Shown one piece after another: positions 1 through 6,194 of a DNA stretch of 6,310 nucleotides. Position 1 is the first letter of the stretch, and each line of letters begins with the position of its first letter. The stretch spans positions 1 to 6,310 of the forward strand of contig JALXCE010000155.1 in NCBI GenBank assembly GCA_026991055.1, in the 5' to 3' direction. The notes beneath the pieces were generated by a model, which did not search any database, was not told where the DNA came from, and saw only the letters and a program-made list of their open reading frames with translations. The stretch is from Caldifarciminota bacterium. GTDB lineage: Bacteria > Hydrothermota > Hydrothermia > B15-G9 > WFZT01. The translations under genes were made by a program, and so were the position numbers.

Positions 1-509
1 ACATGAGCAACTATTCTTCTTCCAACGACGATGCCACCATCGGTATTCAGGACTCTGCTGGAGCTTCCGGTCATTACATACTTTATACATACAACGAGAC
101 CCCGTTTACACCAAACTGGAGTGGCGGAAAAGAGTTTACGGAATTTCTAAAAGACTCGAAAACCAATGGGTGGTCCATAGCATTTAGTCCATCCGAGGCA
201 ACCGGAATAGGTGAAGAGGTCAAAAAGCCCATTCGACTCTTCCTTGCACAAAACTATCCAAATCCTTTTGCAAAGAGCACAACGATTAGGTTCGGTTTAC
301 CGGAGAGTAAGCACGTGAAACTCGTGGTTTATAACATACTGGGCCAGAGAGTAAAGACACTTGTGGACAGGAAACTGCCGGCTGGTATTTACACGATGAC
401 GTGGGATGGTACGGGAGATGCAGGAAGCAAACTTGGAGCAGGAGTTTACTTTTACATCTTAAAAGTAGGGAAGAGGGTAAAGAAGCGTAAGTTAATGATA
501 TTGAGATAA
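1..509 (+). CDS. C-terminal part of a secreted/surface protein with a FlgD-Ig-like (T9SS-type) C-terminal sorting domain; 5' end cut by window
   Basis: The reading frame enters from the left edge (codon phase starts at base 3) and ends at TAA 507-509. The last ~95 residues form a typical C-terminal sorting/FlgD-Ig-like domain. NYPNPF lies at residues 84-89 counted from the Met at base 3, followed by TTIRFGLP, VVYNILGQRVKTL, a WDG turn (134-136) and the final strand GAGVYFYILKVG, then a basic tail ending KLMILR. In Bacteroidota-type bacteria such domains direct export and surface attachment by the type IX system. In many candidate phyla the same fold is found where that system is not proven. 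The preceding part (ATIGIQDSAG) resembles the end of a beta-sandwich domain common in such proteins. The ATG at base 3 is therefore probably internal, not the true start. The enzymatic or binding function lies upstream and cannot be inferred. The gene converges on hflX. Confidence 0.8.
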   Translation, partial: MSNYSSSNDDATIGIQDSAGASGHYILYTYNETPFTPNWSGGKEFTEFLKDSKTNGWSIAFSPSEATGIGEEVKKPIRLFLAQNYPNPFAKSTTIRFGLPESKHVKLVVYNILGQRVKTLVDRKLPAGIYTMTWDGTGDAGSKLGAGVYFYILKVGKRVKKRKLMILR

Positions 510-537
510 ACCCTCCCCCCAATTTTTAAAACCCTCC

Positions 538-580
538 TGTTAAGGGGGTGGGGCGCCTTCGGCGCCCCACCCCCTTAACA
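538..580. terminator. Perfect 20-bp GC-rich hairpin downstream of the YPNPF-domain gene
   Basis: Bases 538-557 are exactly complementary to 561-580, leaving a TTC triloop (558-560). The stem begins TGTTAAGGGGG and closes on GGGGCGCC. It lies 28 bases after the stop codon of the plus-strand gene. No T-run follows on the plus strand (TACCTTATG). On the minus strand the nearest T-run (TTTT, about 528-525) begins roughly 9 bases beyond the stem. It is therefore not a textbook intrinsic terminator in either direction. A transcription-blocking or mRNA-3'-protecting hairpin between convergent genes is the simplest reading. A dispersed palindromic repeat is the alternative. Confidence 0.55.
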
Positions 581-635
581 TACCTTATGAATTTAAGGAG
601 CGTAAGCACCCTATCTGATAAGCAGGTTAAGATTT

Positions 636-793
636 GACCCCCTCACCTGACCTCTCCCCGCAGTGATTTTATGCAGAGAGAGGAAGAATTTTGTTAGCAA
701 ACAAAGAGTTCTCAGAAGTGCCGCCTGTGGGATAAAAAGTAAAATTTTCCCCTTCTTCACAAGCTCCGCTTGTGAGGGATTTAGGGAAGGGGC
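636..793. repeat. Imperfect C-rich/G-rich inverted-repeat region, possibly a decayed intergenic repeat element
   Basis: The left part is pyrimidine-rich (ACCCCCTCACCTGACCTCTC near 637-656) and the right part purine-rich (AGGGATTTAGGGAAGGGG, 775-792). Short complementary arms lie inside it: CCTCTC (651-656) with GAGAGG (678-683), CCCCTTC (749-755) with GAAGGGG (786-792), and CACAAGC (758-764) with GCTTGTG (768-774). This layout resembles the 'CCCCTCACC...CCTCTCCCC' palindromic intergenic repeats seen in multiple copies in many bacterial genomes. Only one copy is visible here, so membership in a repeat family is inference. Confidence 0.4.
731..792 (-). terminator. Candidate intrinsic terminator of the tig-clpP-clpX-lon-hflX operon
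   Basis: Read on the minus strand, 79 bases past the hflX stop, CCCCTTC (792-786) pairs with GAAGGGG (755-749). Between them sits a 7-bp hairpin, CACAAGC/GCTTGTG, with a 3-base loop (774-758). The outer stem is followed by AAAATTTTACTTTTT (748-734), a T-rich though interrupted tract. The order of stem then T-run fits a terminator for the minus-strand operon and not for the plus-strand gene. The T-run is preceded by four A's, which weakens the call. Confidence 0.4.
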
Positions 794-871
794 ATTTCGC
801 TTGAAATCTTTAAAAATTCGAGACGCTACTCCTCACTCCTGCTTTTTGCCCCGATCAACAGATTTTGAAAC

Positions 872-1981
872 TTACTGCACGTTTTCGCGGTACTGGATAT
901 AAGGGAGGCGGGAGAGATTTTCCCTTATAGCATCTGTCAACTTGTCCATATTCTCACCTGTCAGGGCTGAAACAAAGACTGAATTTTCGTACCTCTCAGC
1001 CAACCTCTCAATCATAGTTCTATCAAGCAACATATCAATCTTATTAAACACCCGAATGAGTGCCTTCTGGTCAACTCCAAGGTCTTTCAAAACTCTCTCA
1101 ACTATTTCAATTTTCTCTGCAAGTCGTTCACAGGTTATGTCTATCACATGCAAGAGCAAATCCGCTTCTTTCACCACACCCAGAGTAGCATTGAAAGAGG
1201 CAACGAGTCCGGGTGGCAGATCCTCGATAAATCCCACCGTATCAGACAAAAGCACACGGTACGGAAAATCGGGTAGGTAAAGTATCCTCGTTGTAGCATC
1301 CAGTGTGGCAAAAAGCTTATCCTCGACCTTCACACCTGCCCTCGTCAGGAAATTCATTATGGATGACTTTCCGGCATTGGTGTAACCAACGAGAGAGACC
1401 TTCAGGACGCTCTGACGTCTTTTCCTTTGAACCTCTCTTGACCTCTCAATAGTTTTCAATCTTTGCTTCAGAAAATGAATACGATCAAGAATCCGCCTTC
1501 TGTCAACTTCCAGCTTTTTCTCTCCAGGTCCACGCGTACCGATTCCACCACCGAGACGGGAAAGCGCAAGTCCCTTTCCTGTGAGTCGAGGCAACCTGTA
1601 TTCAAGCTGAGCGAGTTCCACCTGTATCTTCGCTTCAGATGTTCTTGCATGCTGTGCGAAGATATCCATTATCACCTCGGTCCTGTCGAGCACCTTCACG
1701 CCGATAATACTTTCGAGATTGTTCACCTGTGAAGGGGTAAGCTCTGCGTCAAATACAACAAGGTCAAGTCCAAACTGTTTTACAATATCCCGAATCTCGT
1801 AGGCCTTGCCTTTGCCAATATAATACTTGGGATCAATTTTCTCGCGAATCTGCAGAACCTTTTCAAAAACCTCAGCCCCTGCAGTCGTTACAAGGAGGGC
1901 AAGCTCTTCAAGTCTATCGGCCTCGTCCCATCTTTCCCTCGAACTTTTCGCCACTCCGACAAGTAACGCCTTTTCTTTCAT
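872..1981 (-). CDS. hflX: Ribosome-splitting GTPase HflX
   Basis: 369-residue GTPase of the Obg-HflX superfamily. In characterised bacteria HflX binds the 50S subunit and splits stalled 70S ribosomes under heat or antibiotic stress. The N-terminal HflX domain (about 1-140) contains YYIGKGKA (53-60). The linker carries the family signature GGGIGTRGPGE (144-154). The G domain follows with G1 GYTNAGKSS (199-207), G2 TLDATTR (226-232), G3 DTVGF (247-251), G4 NKID (313-316) and G5 SALTGEN (338-344). The protein ends about 25 residues after G5, so it lacks the extra C-terminal subdomain of longer homologues such as the E. coli protein (about 426 residues). Frames after the TAA do not continue it. 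Its ATG lies 1 base after the lon stop with only AGG directly abutting the ATG, so translation probably depends on lon. It is the last gene of the operon. Confidence 0.95.
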   Translation of the reverse strand: MKEKALLVGVAKSSRERWDEADRLEELALLVTTAGAEVFEKVLQIREKIDPKYYIGKGKAYEIRDIVKQFGLDLVVFDAELTPSQVNNLESIIGVKVLDRTEVIMDIFAQHARTSEAKIQVELAQLEYRLPRLTGKGLALSRLGGGIGTRGPGEKKLEVDRRRILDRIHFLKQRLKTIERSREVQRKRRQSVLKVSLVGYTNAGKSSIMNFLTRAGVKVEDKLFATLDATTRILYLPDFPYRVLLSDTVGFIEDLPPGLVASFNATLGVVKEADLLLHVIDITCERLAEKIEIVERVLKDLGVDQKALIRVFNKIDMLLDRTMIERLAERYENSVFVSALTGENMDKLTDAIRENLSRLPYIQYRENVQ

Positions 1982-1982
1982 C

Positions 1983-4349
1983 CTACAGGCTCACCCAGCG
2001 TGCGTATTCTCCTTCCTGAAAGCTCGGAACAGCGTTTTCCCACTTCATATCACCGAATAGTTCTTCAACAAACTCGTCCAGATTGCGGACGAAGACGAGT
2101 TTCAGCCCGCGCTTTATCTCTGGATTAAAGCTTCTGACCTTTGCTTTGTTGTCGTAAGGCAGGATTACCTTTTTAATCCCACTTCTACGCGCTGCGAGGA
2201 TCTTTTCCTCAAGACCACCAACTGGTAAAACTTCACCGGAGAGTGTGATTTCACCGGTCATTGCGACATCACCCGAGACCGGAGTTTTTGTAAATGCAGA
2301 AATCATCGCTGCGAGAATTGCAACACCGGCAGATGGCCCATCCTTTGGAATGGCACCCTCAGGAACATGTAGGTGAAGGTCAATGTCACGGTAGAAATCT
2401 TCAGGCAGACTAAACCTTCTATAGTGTGAACGGATGTAACTCAGGGCCGCCTTTGCAGACTCCTTCATCACATCTCCCAGCGAGCCTGTGAGCTCAAGTT
2501 TGCCCGAACCCTTCATGAGCGCAGATTCGATTTTCAAAAGATCGCCACCGAATTCCGTCCAGGCCAATCCGTAGGCAACTCCCACTGGAAGACTCTTCTC
2601 CCTTTTTCGCATTCTGTACTTCGGGAGGCCAAGGTATTCCTTGACATTTTTCACAGTAATCTCTGCCTTTTCACCCTTCTCAATGTAATTCTTGGCGACC
2701 TTACGCATGATTCTCGCAATAGCACGCTCGAGCTCCCTCACTCCGGCCTCGCGCGTATATTCTCGAATAATTTTCAGAATGGCCCGGTCTGTAAATGAAA
2801 TCACGTCTTCGGGCAGACCAATTTCCTCTCGCTTTTTAGGAATGAGGTGTCTTTTGGCAATTTGAAGTTTTTCAAAATCAAGATAGCCACGAAGCTGAAT
2901 TACTTCCATCCTGTCGAGGAGTGGTCTCGGTATCCCATAAAGTGAATTTGCCGTTGTAATGAAAAGCACCTCGGAGAGGTCAAAATCCACCTCAAGATAG
3001 TGGTCCTGGAAGTTCTGATTTACTTCGGGGTCGAGCACCTCCATAAGTGCAGCCTGCGGGTCGCCCCGAAAATCCTGACCCACCTTATCGATCTCGTCTA
3101 AAAGGAATACAGGATTTTTTGTACCCGCCCGCCTGAGCTGCTGAATAATTCTTCCAGGCAACGCCCCTACATAGGTTCTCCTGTGGCCGCGAATCTCTGC
3201 CTCGTCCCGCACCCCACCGAGAGAAATTCTGACAAATTTTCTTCCAAGTGCCCTTGCTATAGATTTGGCGAGAGAGGTCTTACCCACACCCGGTGGCCCG
3301 ACAAAGCAGATCACCTGTCCTTTAATCTTTCCTTTTAGCTTTAAAACCGCAAGGTACTCCAAAATCCTTTCCTTTGGCTCTTCGAGACCGTAATGGTCCT
3401 CATCAAGAACTCTCCTCGCGTTTTCAAGGTCAAGGTTGTCTTTTGTCTTTTTCTTCCAGGGCAAAGCAATGAGCCAGTCGAGGTAATTCCTGATAACAGT
3501 CGCTTCCGGTGAAACCATCGGGGTCCTTTTTAGCTTGTTCAGCTCTGCCAGGGCTTTCTCTCGCACGTCTTTGGGCATTCCTGCCTTCTTTATCTTTTCC
3601 TCGAGAATCGCAAATTCGTCGCCCTCTTCGCCACCAAGCTCTTTCTGGAGTTCCTTTATCTCCTGCTGCAAGAAGTATTGCTTCTGAGACTTCTTGATCT
3701 CCTCTCTCACCCGCTCCTCAATCTCCATCTTGAGCTTCAGAAATTCAATCTCGCGCAGAAGAATCTTGATGAGCTCTTGCAAAAAGTCTTCGAAGGTCGG
3801 TGTTTCCAGTAGTCTCTGCTTTTCCTCAAACTTAACAGGCAGGTGAATGGCGATATTGGTTGCAAGATATTCTATCTCTGTGCTTCTGTCGAGCACATTT
3901 ATTATCACATCCTCGGGGATAACACGGTTGAGCTCGGTGTACTCTTTAAAGTAGTCTTTGAGCATTCTGGCGAGATTTTCAACCTCAGATGGATTTACCT
4001 TTATCCAGGGATAATCCTCAACCTCAACCTGATAATACCCTTCCTGGTAGTCAAGATTCAGAATTTTAACGCGCTTCAGCCCCTGAATGAGCGTGCGTAT
4101 ACTACCATCAGGTGCAACAATATGCTGGACGAACTTGCCGATTACTCCGACATCGTAGAGGTCTTCTTTTTGAGGTTGCTCAACTGAACTCTTTATCTGG
4201 GTTATAAACACTGCCTCGCCGCTCATTGAAATTGCATGGCGGGCAGCCTTCAGCGAAAATGGCCTTGCAATTAAAATGGGAAATAGTGTGTCTGGAAACA
4301 GCACTACCTCCCTTAATGGTATCAAAGGATATGTCTTTTTTGTTTCCAT
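1983..4349 (-). CDS. lon: ATP-dependent serine protease Lon (LonA type)
   Basis: 788 residues, the usual LonA length. Lon is a cytosolic homohexamer that unfolds and degrades misfolded and regulatory proteins. The N-terminal substrate-binding domain covers about 7-205, starting YPLIPLREVVLFP. A charged helical/coiled-coil stretch follows (about 195-275). The AAA+ module has Walker A GPPGVGKT (351-358), pore loop YVG (393-395), Walker B VFLLDEIDK (414-422), sensor-1 N468, arginine finger R480 and sensor-2 R538 in AGVREL. The protease domain (about 588-765) has catalytic S673 in PKDGPSAG and K716 in GGLEEK. Their 43-residue spacing equals that of the E. coli pair. All key residues are present. 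A tail of about 22 residues with two Trp follows the protease fold. The ATG is 2 bases after the clpX stop. No sign of transfer or damage. Confidence 0.97.
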   Translation of the reverse strand: METKKTYPLIPLREVVLFPDTLFPILIARPFSLKAARHAISMSGEAVFITQIKSSVEQPQKEDLYDVGVIGKFVQHIVAPDGSIRTLIQGLKRVKILNLDYQEGYYQVEVEDYPWIKVNPSEVENLARMLKDYFKEYTELNRVIPEDVIINVLDRSTEIEYLATNIAIHLPVKFEEKQRLLETPTFEDFLQELIKILLREIEFLKLKMEIEERVREEIKKSQKQYFLQQEIKELQKELGGEEGDEFAILEEKIKKAGMPKDVREKALAELNKLKRTPMVSPEATVIRNYLDWLIALPWKKKTKDNLDLENARRVLDEDHYGLEEPKERILEYLAVLKLKGKIKGQVICFVGPPGVGKTSLAKSIARALGRKFVRISLGGVRDEAEIRGHRRTYVGALPGRIIQQLRRAGTKNPVFLLDEIDKVGQDFRGDPQAALMEVLDPEVNQNFQDHYLEVDFDLSEVLFITTANSLYGIPRPLLDRMEVIQLRGYLDFEKLQIAKRHLIPKKREEIGLPEDVISFTDRAILKIIREYTREAGVRELERAIARIMRKVAKNYIEKGEKAEITVKNVKEYLGLPKYRMRKREKSLPVGVAYGLAWTEFGGDLLKIESALMKGSGKLELTGSLGDVMKESAKAALSYIRSHYRRFSLPEDFYRDIDLHLHVPEGAIPKDGPSAGVAILAAMISAFTKTPVSGDVAMTGEITLSGEVLPVGGLEEKILAARRSGIKKVILPYDNKAKVRSFNPEIKRGLKLVFVRNLDEFVEELFGDMKWENAVPSFQEGEYARWVSL

Positions 4350-4351
4350 GG

Positions 4352-5590
4352 TTATTCAGCTCTCTTCCTCCTGTTTTTGAAGTAAATATACTCGGGGGCT
4401 TTCTTCCCCTCAATTGTCTCTCTTGTGATAACTACTTCCTTCACGTCCTTAAGCGATGGAAGATGGAACATCGTGTCAAGCAGAATCTCCTCCATTATCG
4501 CCCTCAGACCTCTTGCCCCGGTTTTCCTGCTTATTGCAATATCGGCAACCGCTGCAAGGGCATCTTCAGTAACAGTTAGTTTCACACCTTCCATCTCGAA
4601 GAAGCGTTCAAATTGTTTTAAAACAGAATTTTTTGGCTCGACCATGATCCTCATCAGGTGCTCACGGGTCAGAGCATGCATTGTAGCAATCACAGGCACG
4701 CGCCCTATGAATTCTGGAATAAACCCGTATTTAATGAGGTCCTCGGGCCTTATCTTCTCAAGCACCTCGTCATCAGTTAATTCTTTAAGCTCGGTCTTAA
4801 ATCCGACTGTTTTCTTGCCCAGACGGGCACGGATAATATTCTCAATTCCGTCGAATGTACCACCGAGGATAAAGAGAATATTCCTTGTATCCACCTGAAT
4901 AAAAGGCTGCTCCGGATGCTTTCTTCCACCCTGAGGTGGAACATTCACAACGGTTCCCTCAAGTATCTTGAGCAACGCCTGCTGCACACCTTCGCCTGAA
5001 ACATCCCTTGTAATTGAAGGTGAATCGCTCTTCTTGGCTATTTTGTCAACTTCGTCAAGATAAACAATTCCCACCTCTGCACGTGCGACATCATAGTCCG
5101 CAGCCTGCAGAAGTCTTACAAGAATATTCTCAACATCCTCTCCCACATAGCCAGCCTCGGTCAATGGGGTGGCATCATAGATGGCAAAAGGAACATTGAG
5201 GAGTTTCGCAAGGGTCTTGGCAAGAAGGGTTTTTCCGGTTCCAGTCGGCCCTATGAGGAGCACATTGGATTTCTCAAGCTCGATATCCTTACGGTGGTAT
5301 CCGACGCGCTTGTAATGATTGTAAACAGCCACTGAAAGCACCTTTTTGGCATACTCCTGTCCTACCACATATTCATCAAGAAATTCCTTGATCTCTTCGG
5401 GCTTTGGTGGCTTTACACTGGCCCCCTGATGAGGAGTGTCTTTCTCGTTGATGATTTCATAAGCCAATCTGATGCAGTCCTCGCAGATGTATCCGTCAAT
5501 ACCGCTTATGAGGCGCCCTACCTCACTCTCAGTTCTGCCGCAGAAAGAACACCTGGGTTCCATCTTCTTACTTTTTGCTCTTCTTGCCAT
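4352..5590 (-). CDS. clpX: ClpX, AAA+ unfoldase of the ClpXP protease
   Basis: 412 residues. The ClpX hexamer recognises tagged substrates, unfolds them with ATP and feeds them into ClpP. The N-terminal zinc-binding domain has C14, C17, C36 and C39 (CSFC, CEDC). The AAA+ domain has Walker A GPTGTGKT (114-121), pore-1 loop GYVG (147-150), Walker B VYLDEVDK (176-183), pore-2 segment SITRDVSGEG (192-201), RKH loop (223-225), arginine finger R297 in EFIGR, and sensor-2 R360 in GARGLR. The ClpP-docking tripeptide is V262-G263-F264, a conservative form of the usual IGF. No motif is missing. The ATG at 5590 overlaps clpP by 23 bases and has AAGGAG 10 bases upstream. A second in-frame ATG at 5563, 4 bases after the clpP stop, lacks a good ribosome binding site and would remove only nine basic residues before the zinc finger. 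Confidence 0.97.
   Translation of the reverse strand: MARRAKSKKMEPRCSFCGRTESEVGRLISGIDGYICEDCIRLAYEIINEKDTPHQGASVKPPKPEEIKEFLDEYVVGQEYAKKVLSVAVYNHYKRVGYHRKDIELEKSNVLLIGPTGTGKTLLAKTLAKLLNVPFAIYDATPLTEAGYVGEDVENILVRLLQAADYDVARAEVGIVYLDEVDKIAKKSDSPSITRDVSGEGVQQALLKILEGTVVNVPPQGGRKHPEQPFIQVDTRNILFILGGTFDGIENIIRARLGKKTVGFKTELKELTDDEVLEKIRPEDLIKYGFIPEFIGRVPVIATMHALTREHLMRIMVEPKNSVLKQFERFFEMEGVKLTVTEDALAAVADIAISRKTGARGLRAIMEEILLDTMFHLPSLKDVKEVVITRETIEGKKAPEYIYFKNRRKRAE
4367..4372 (-). promoter_or_regulatory. Perfect but distant Shine-Dalgarno upstream of lon, inside clpX
   Basis: On the minus strand AGGAGG lies within the last clpX codons, 17 bases before the lon ATG. That is farther than the usual 5-10 bases. 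No better site lies closer (only GAGAG about 12 bases away). It may load ribosomes poorly and act mainly to help re-initiation after clpX termination. It may also be incidental to the Arg-Arg codons of the clpX C-terminus. Confidence 0.35.
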
Positions 5591-6194
5591 TGGACATCAT
5601 CTCCTTCCTCGAGGTAATCACCTCGTCAATAATACCGTATTCCTTCGCCTCATCAGGCGACATGAAAAAGTTCCTATCTGTGTCTTTTTCAATTTTTTCA
5701 ATGGGTTGTCCGGTATGTTTCGAAAGAATCTGGTTGAGCATGTTTTTAAGTTTAATAATCTCTTTTGCGTGAATTTCAATATCTGTCGCCTGCCCCTGCA
5801 CTCCTCCCATGGGCTGGTGAATCATTATCCTTGAATGCGGTAGTGCGTACCTCTTACCCTTTGTACCAGCAGCCAGCAGAATTGCTGCCATGGACGCCGC
5901 CATTCCCACGCAGATGGTTGATACGTCTGGCTTGATGTACTGCATGGTATCGTAAATGGCGAGCCCCGCACTCACCACACCACCAGGGGAATTTATGTAG
6001 ATGTAAATGTCCTTTTCAGGGTCTTCTGCCTCAAGGAAGAGCAACTGGGCAATGACAAGATTGGCGACATGGTCATCAATAGGACTACCAATAAAGATAA
6101 TCCTGTCCTTTAAAAGTCGCGAATAAATATCGTAAACTCTTTCGCCTCTACCTGTTTGCTCAATAACGTAAGGAATGTATTGTGCTTTCATCAC
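5568..6194 (-). CDS. clpP: ClpP, proteolytic subunit of the Clp protease, with Asn in place of the catalytic Asp
   Basis: 208 residues; family S14 serine peptidase that forms a 14-subunit chamber fed by ClpX. It starts almost like the B. subtilis protein, with no long propeptide: VIEQTGRGERVYDIYSRLLK (10-29) is near-identical. Seen: nucleophile S101 in GMAASMAA, base H126 in MIHQPMGG, NSPGG (68-72), and the handle-helix region GQATDIEIHAKEI. Ungapped comparison with B. subtilis (S98, H123, D172; offset 3) puts N175 at the catalytic Asp position. The local motif is DTDRNFF where most homologues read DTDRD or DTERD. The adjacent D173-R174, equivalent to the oligomerisation-sensor pair in S. aureus ClpP, is kept. 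Start: GTG at 6194, 10 bases after GGAGG, or ATG at 6191, 13 bases after it. The stop lies inside clpX. Identity is certain; full activity is not. Confidence 0.97.
   Translation of the reverse strand: MMKAQYIPYVIEQTGRGERVYDIYSRLLKDRIIFIGSPIDDHVANLVIAQLLFLEAEDPEKDIYIYINSPGGVVSAGLAIYDTMQYIKPDVSTICVGMAASMAAILLAAGTKGKRYALPHSRIMIHQPMGGVQGQATDIEIHAKEIIKLKNMLNQILSKHTGQPIEKIEKDTDRNFFMSPDEAKEYGIIDEVITSRKEMMSNGKKSKK
5601..5606 (-). promoter_or_regulatory. Ribosome binding site of clpX within clpP, deciding the start
   Basis: AAGGAG on the minus strand ends 10 bases before the ATG at 5590 and lies inside the 3' end of clpP. The alternative clpX ATG at 5563 is preceded only by AGTAAGAAG. This site favours the longer clpX product and a 23-base overlap with clpP. 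Confidence 0.6.

Larger units (their letters stand above)
510..871. other. Convergent intergenic region without a convincing gene
   Basis: These 362 bases separate two convergent genes. They contain a perfect GC-rich hairpin (538-580), a stretch of about 55 bases in which I see nothing (581-635), and a C-rich/G-rich imperfect inverted-repeat region (about 636-793). The final part before hflX (794-871) holds only a 5-bp hairpin, ATTTC (794-798) with GAAAT (803-807). The one plus-strand open frame here (663-902) has no ribosome binding site, no recognisable protein features, and runs into the hflX 3' end. I treat the region as non-coding. Confidence 0.75.

Noticed and set aside
286..522. 78-codon minus-strand open frame opposite the YPNPF-domain gene
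   Set aside because: It is antisense to a well-supported conserved domain and its composition gives no protein signature.
663..902. 79-codon plus-strand open frame in the intergenic region
   Set aside because: It has no ribosome binding site before the ATG, no domain-like pattern, lies over the repeat-like region and runs into the hflX 3' end on the other strand.
1983..2050. Extra C-terminal tail of Lon as a frameshift artefact
   Set aside because: The protease fold is complete before it, Lon tails vary in length and sequence, and the frame ends 1 base before a well-placed hflX start.
4786..4810. VGF in place of IGF in the ClpX loop as a sign of lost ClpP binding
   Set aside because: Val for Ile is a conservative change and hydrophobic-Gly-Phe forms are common; the neighbouring clpP also argues for normal pairing.
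4425..4898. 157-codon plus-strand open frame
   Set aside because: It is fully antisense to the conserved AAA+ part of clpX; its Ser/Arg-rich translation is typical of a shadow frame.
5676..5678. D173 of ClpP as the possible catalytic aspartate
   Set aside because: Ungapped comparison from the Ser and His positions (constant offset of 3 from B. subtilis) places D173 at the neighbouring oligomerisation-sensor position, and N175 at the triad position.
5472..5834. 120-codon plus-strand open frame across the clpP-clpX junction
   Set aside because: It is antisense to two strongly conserved genes, with no ribosome binding site or recognisable protein features.
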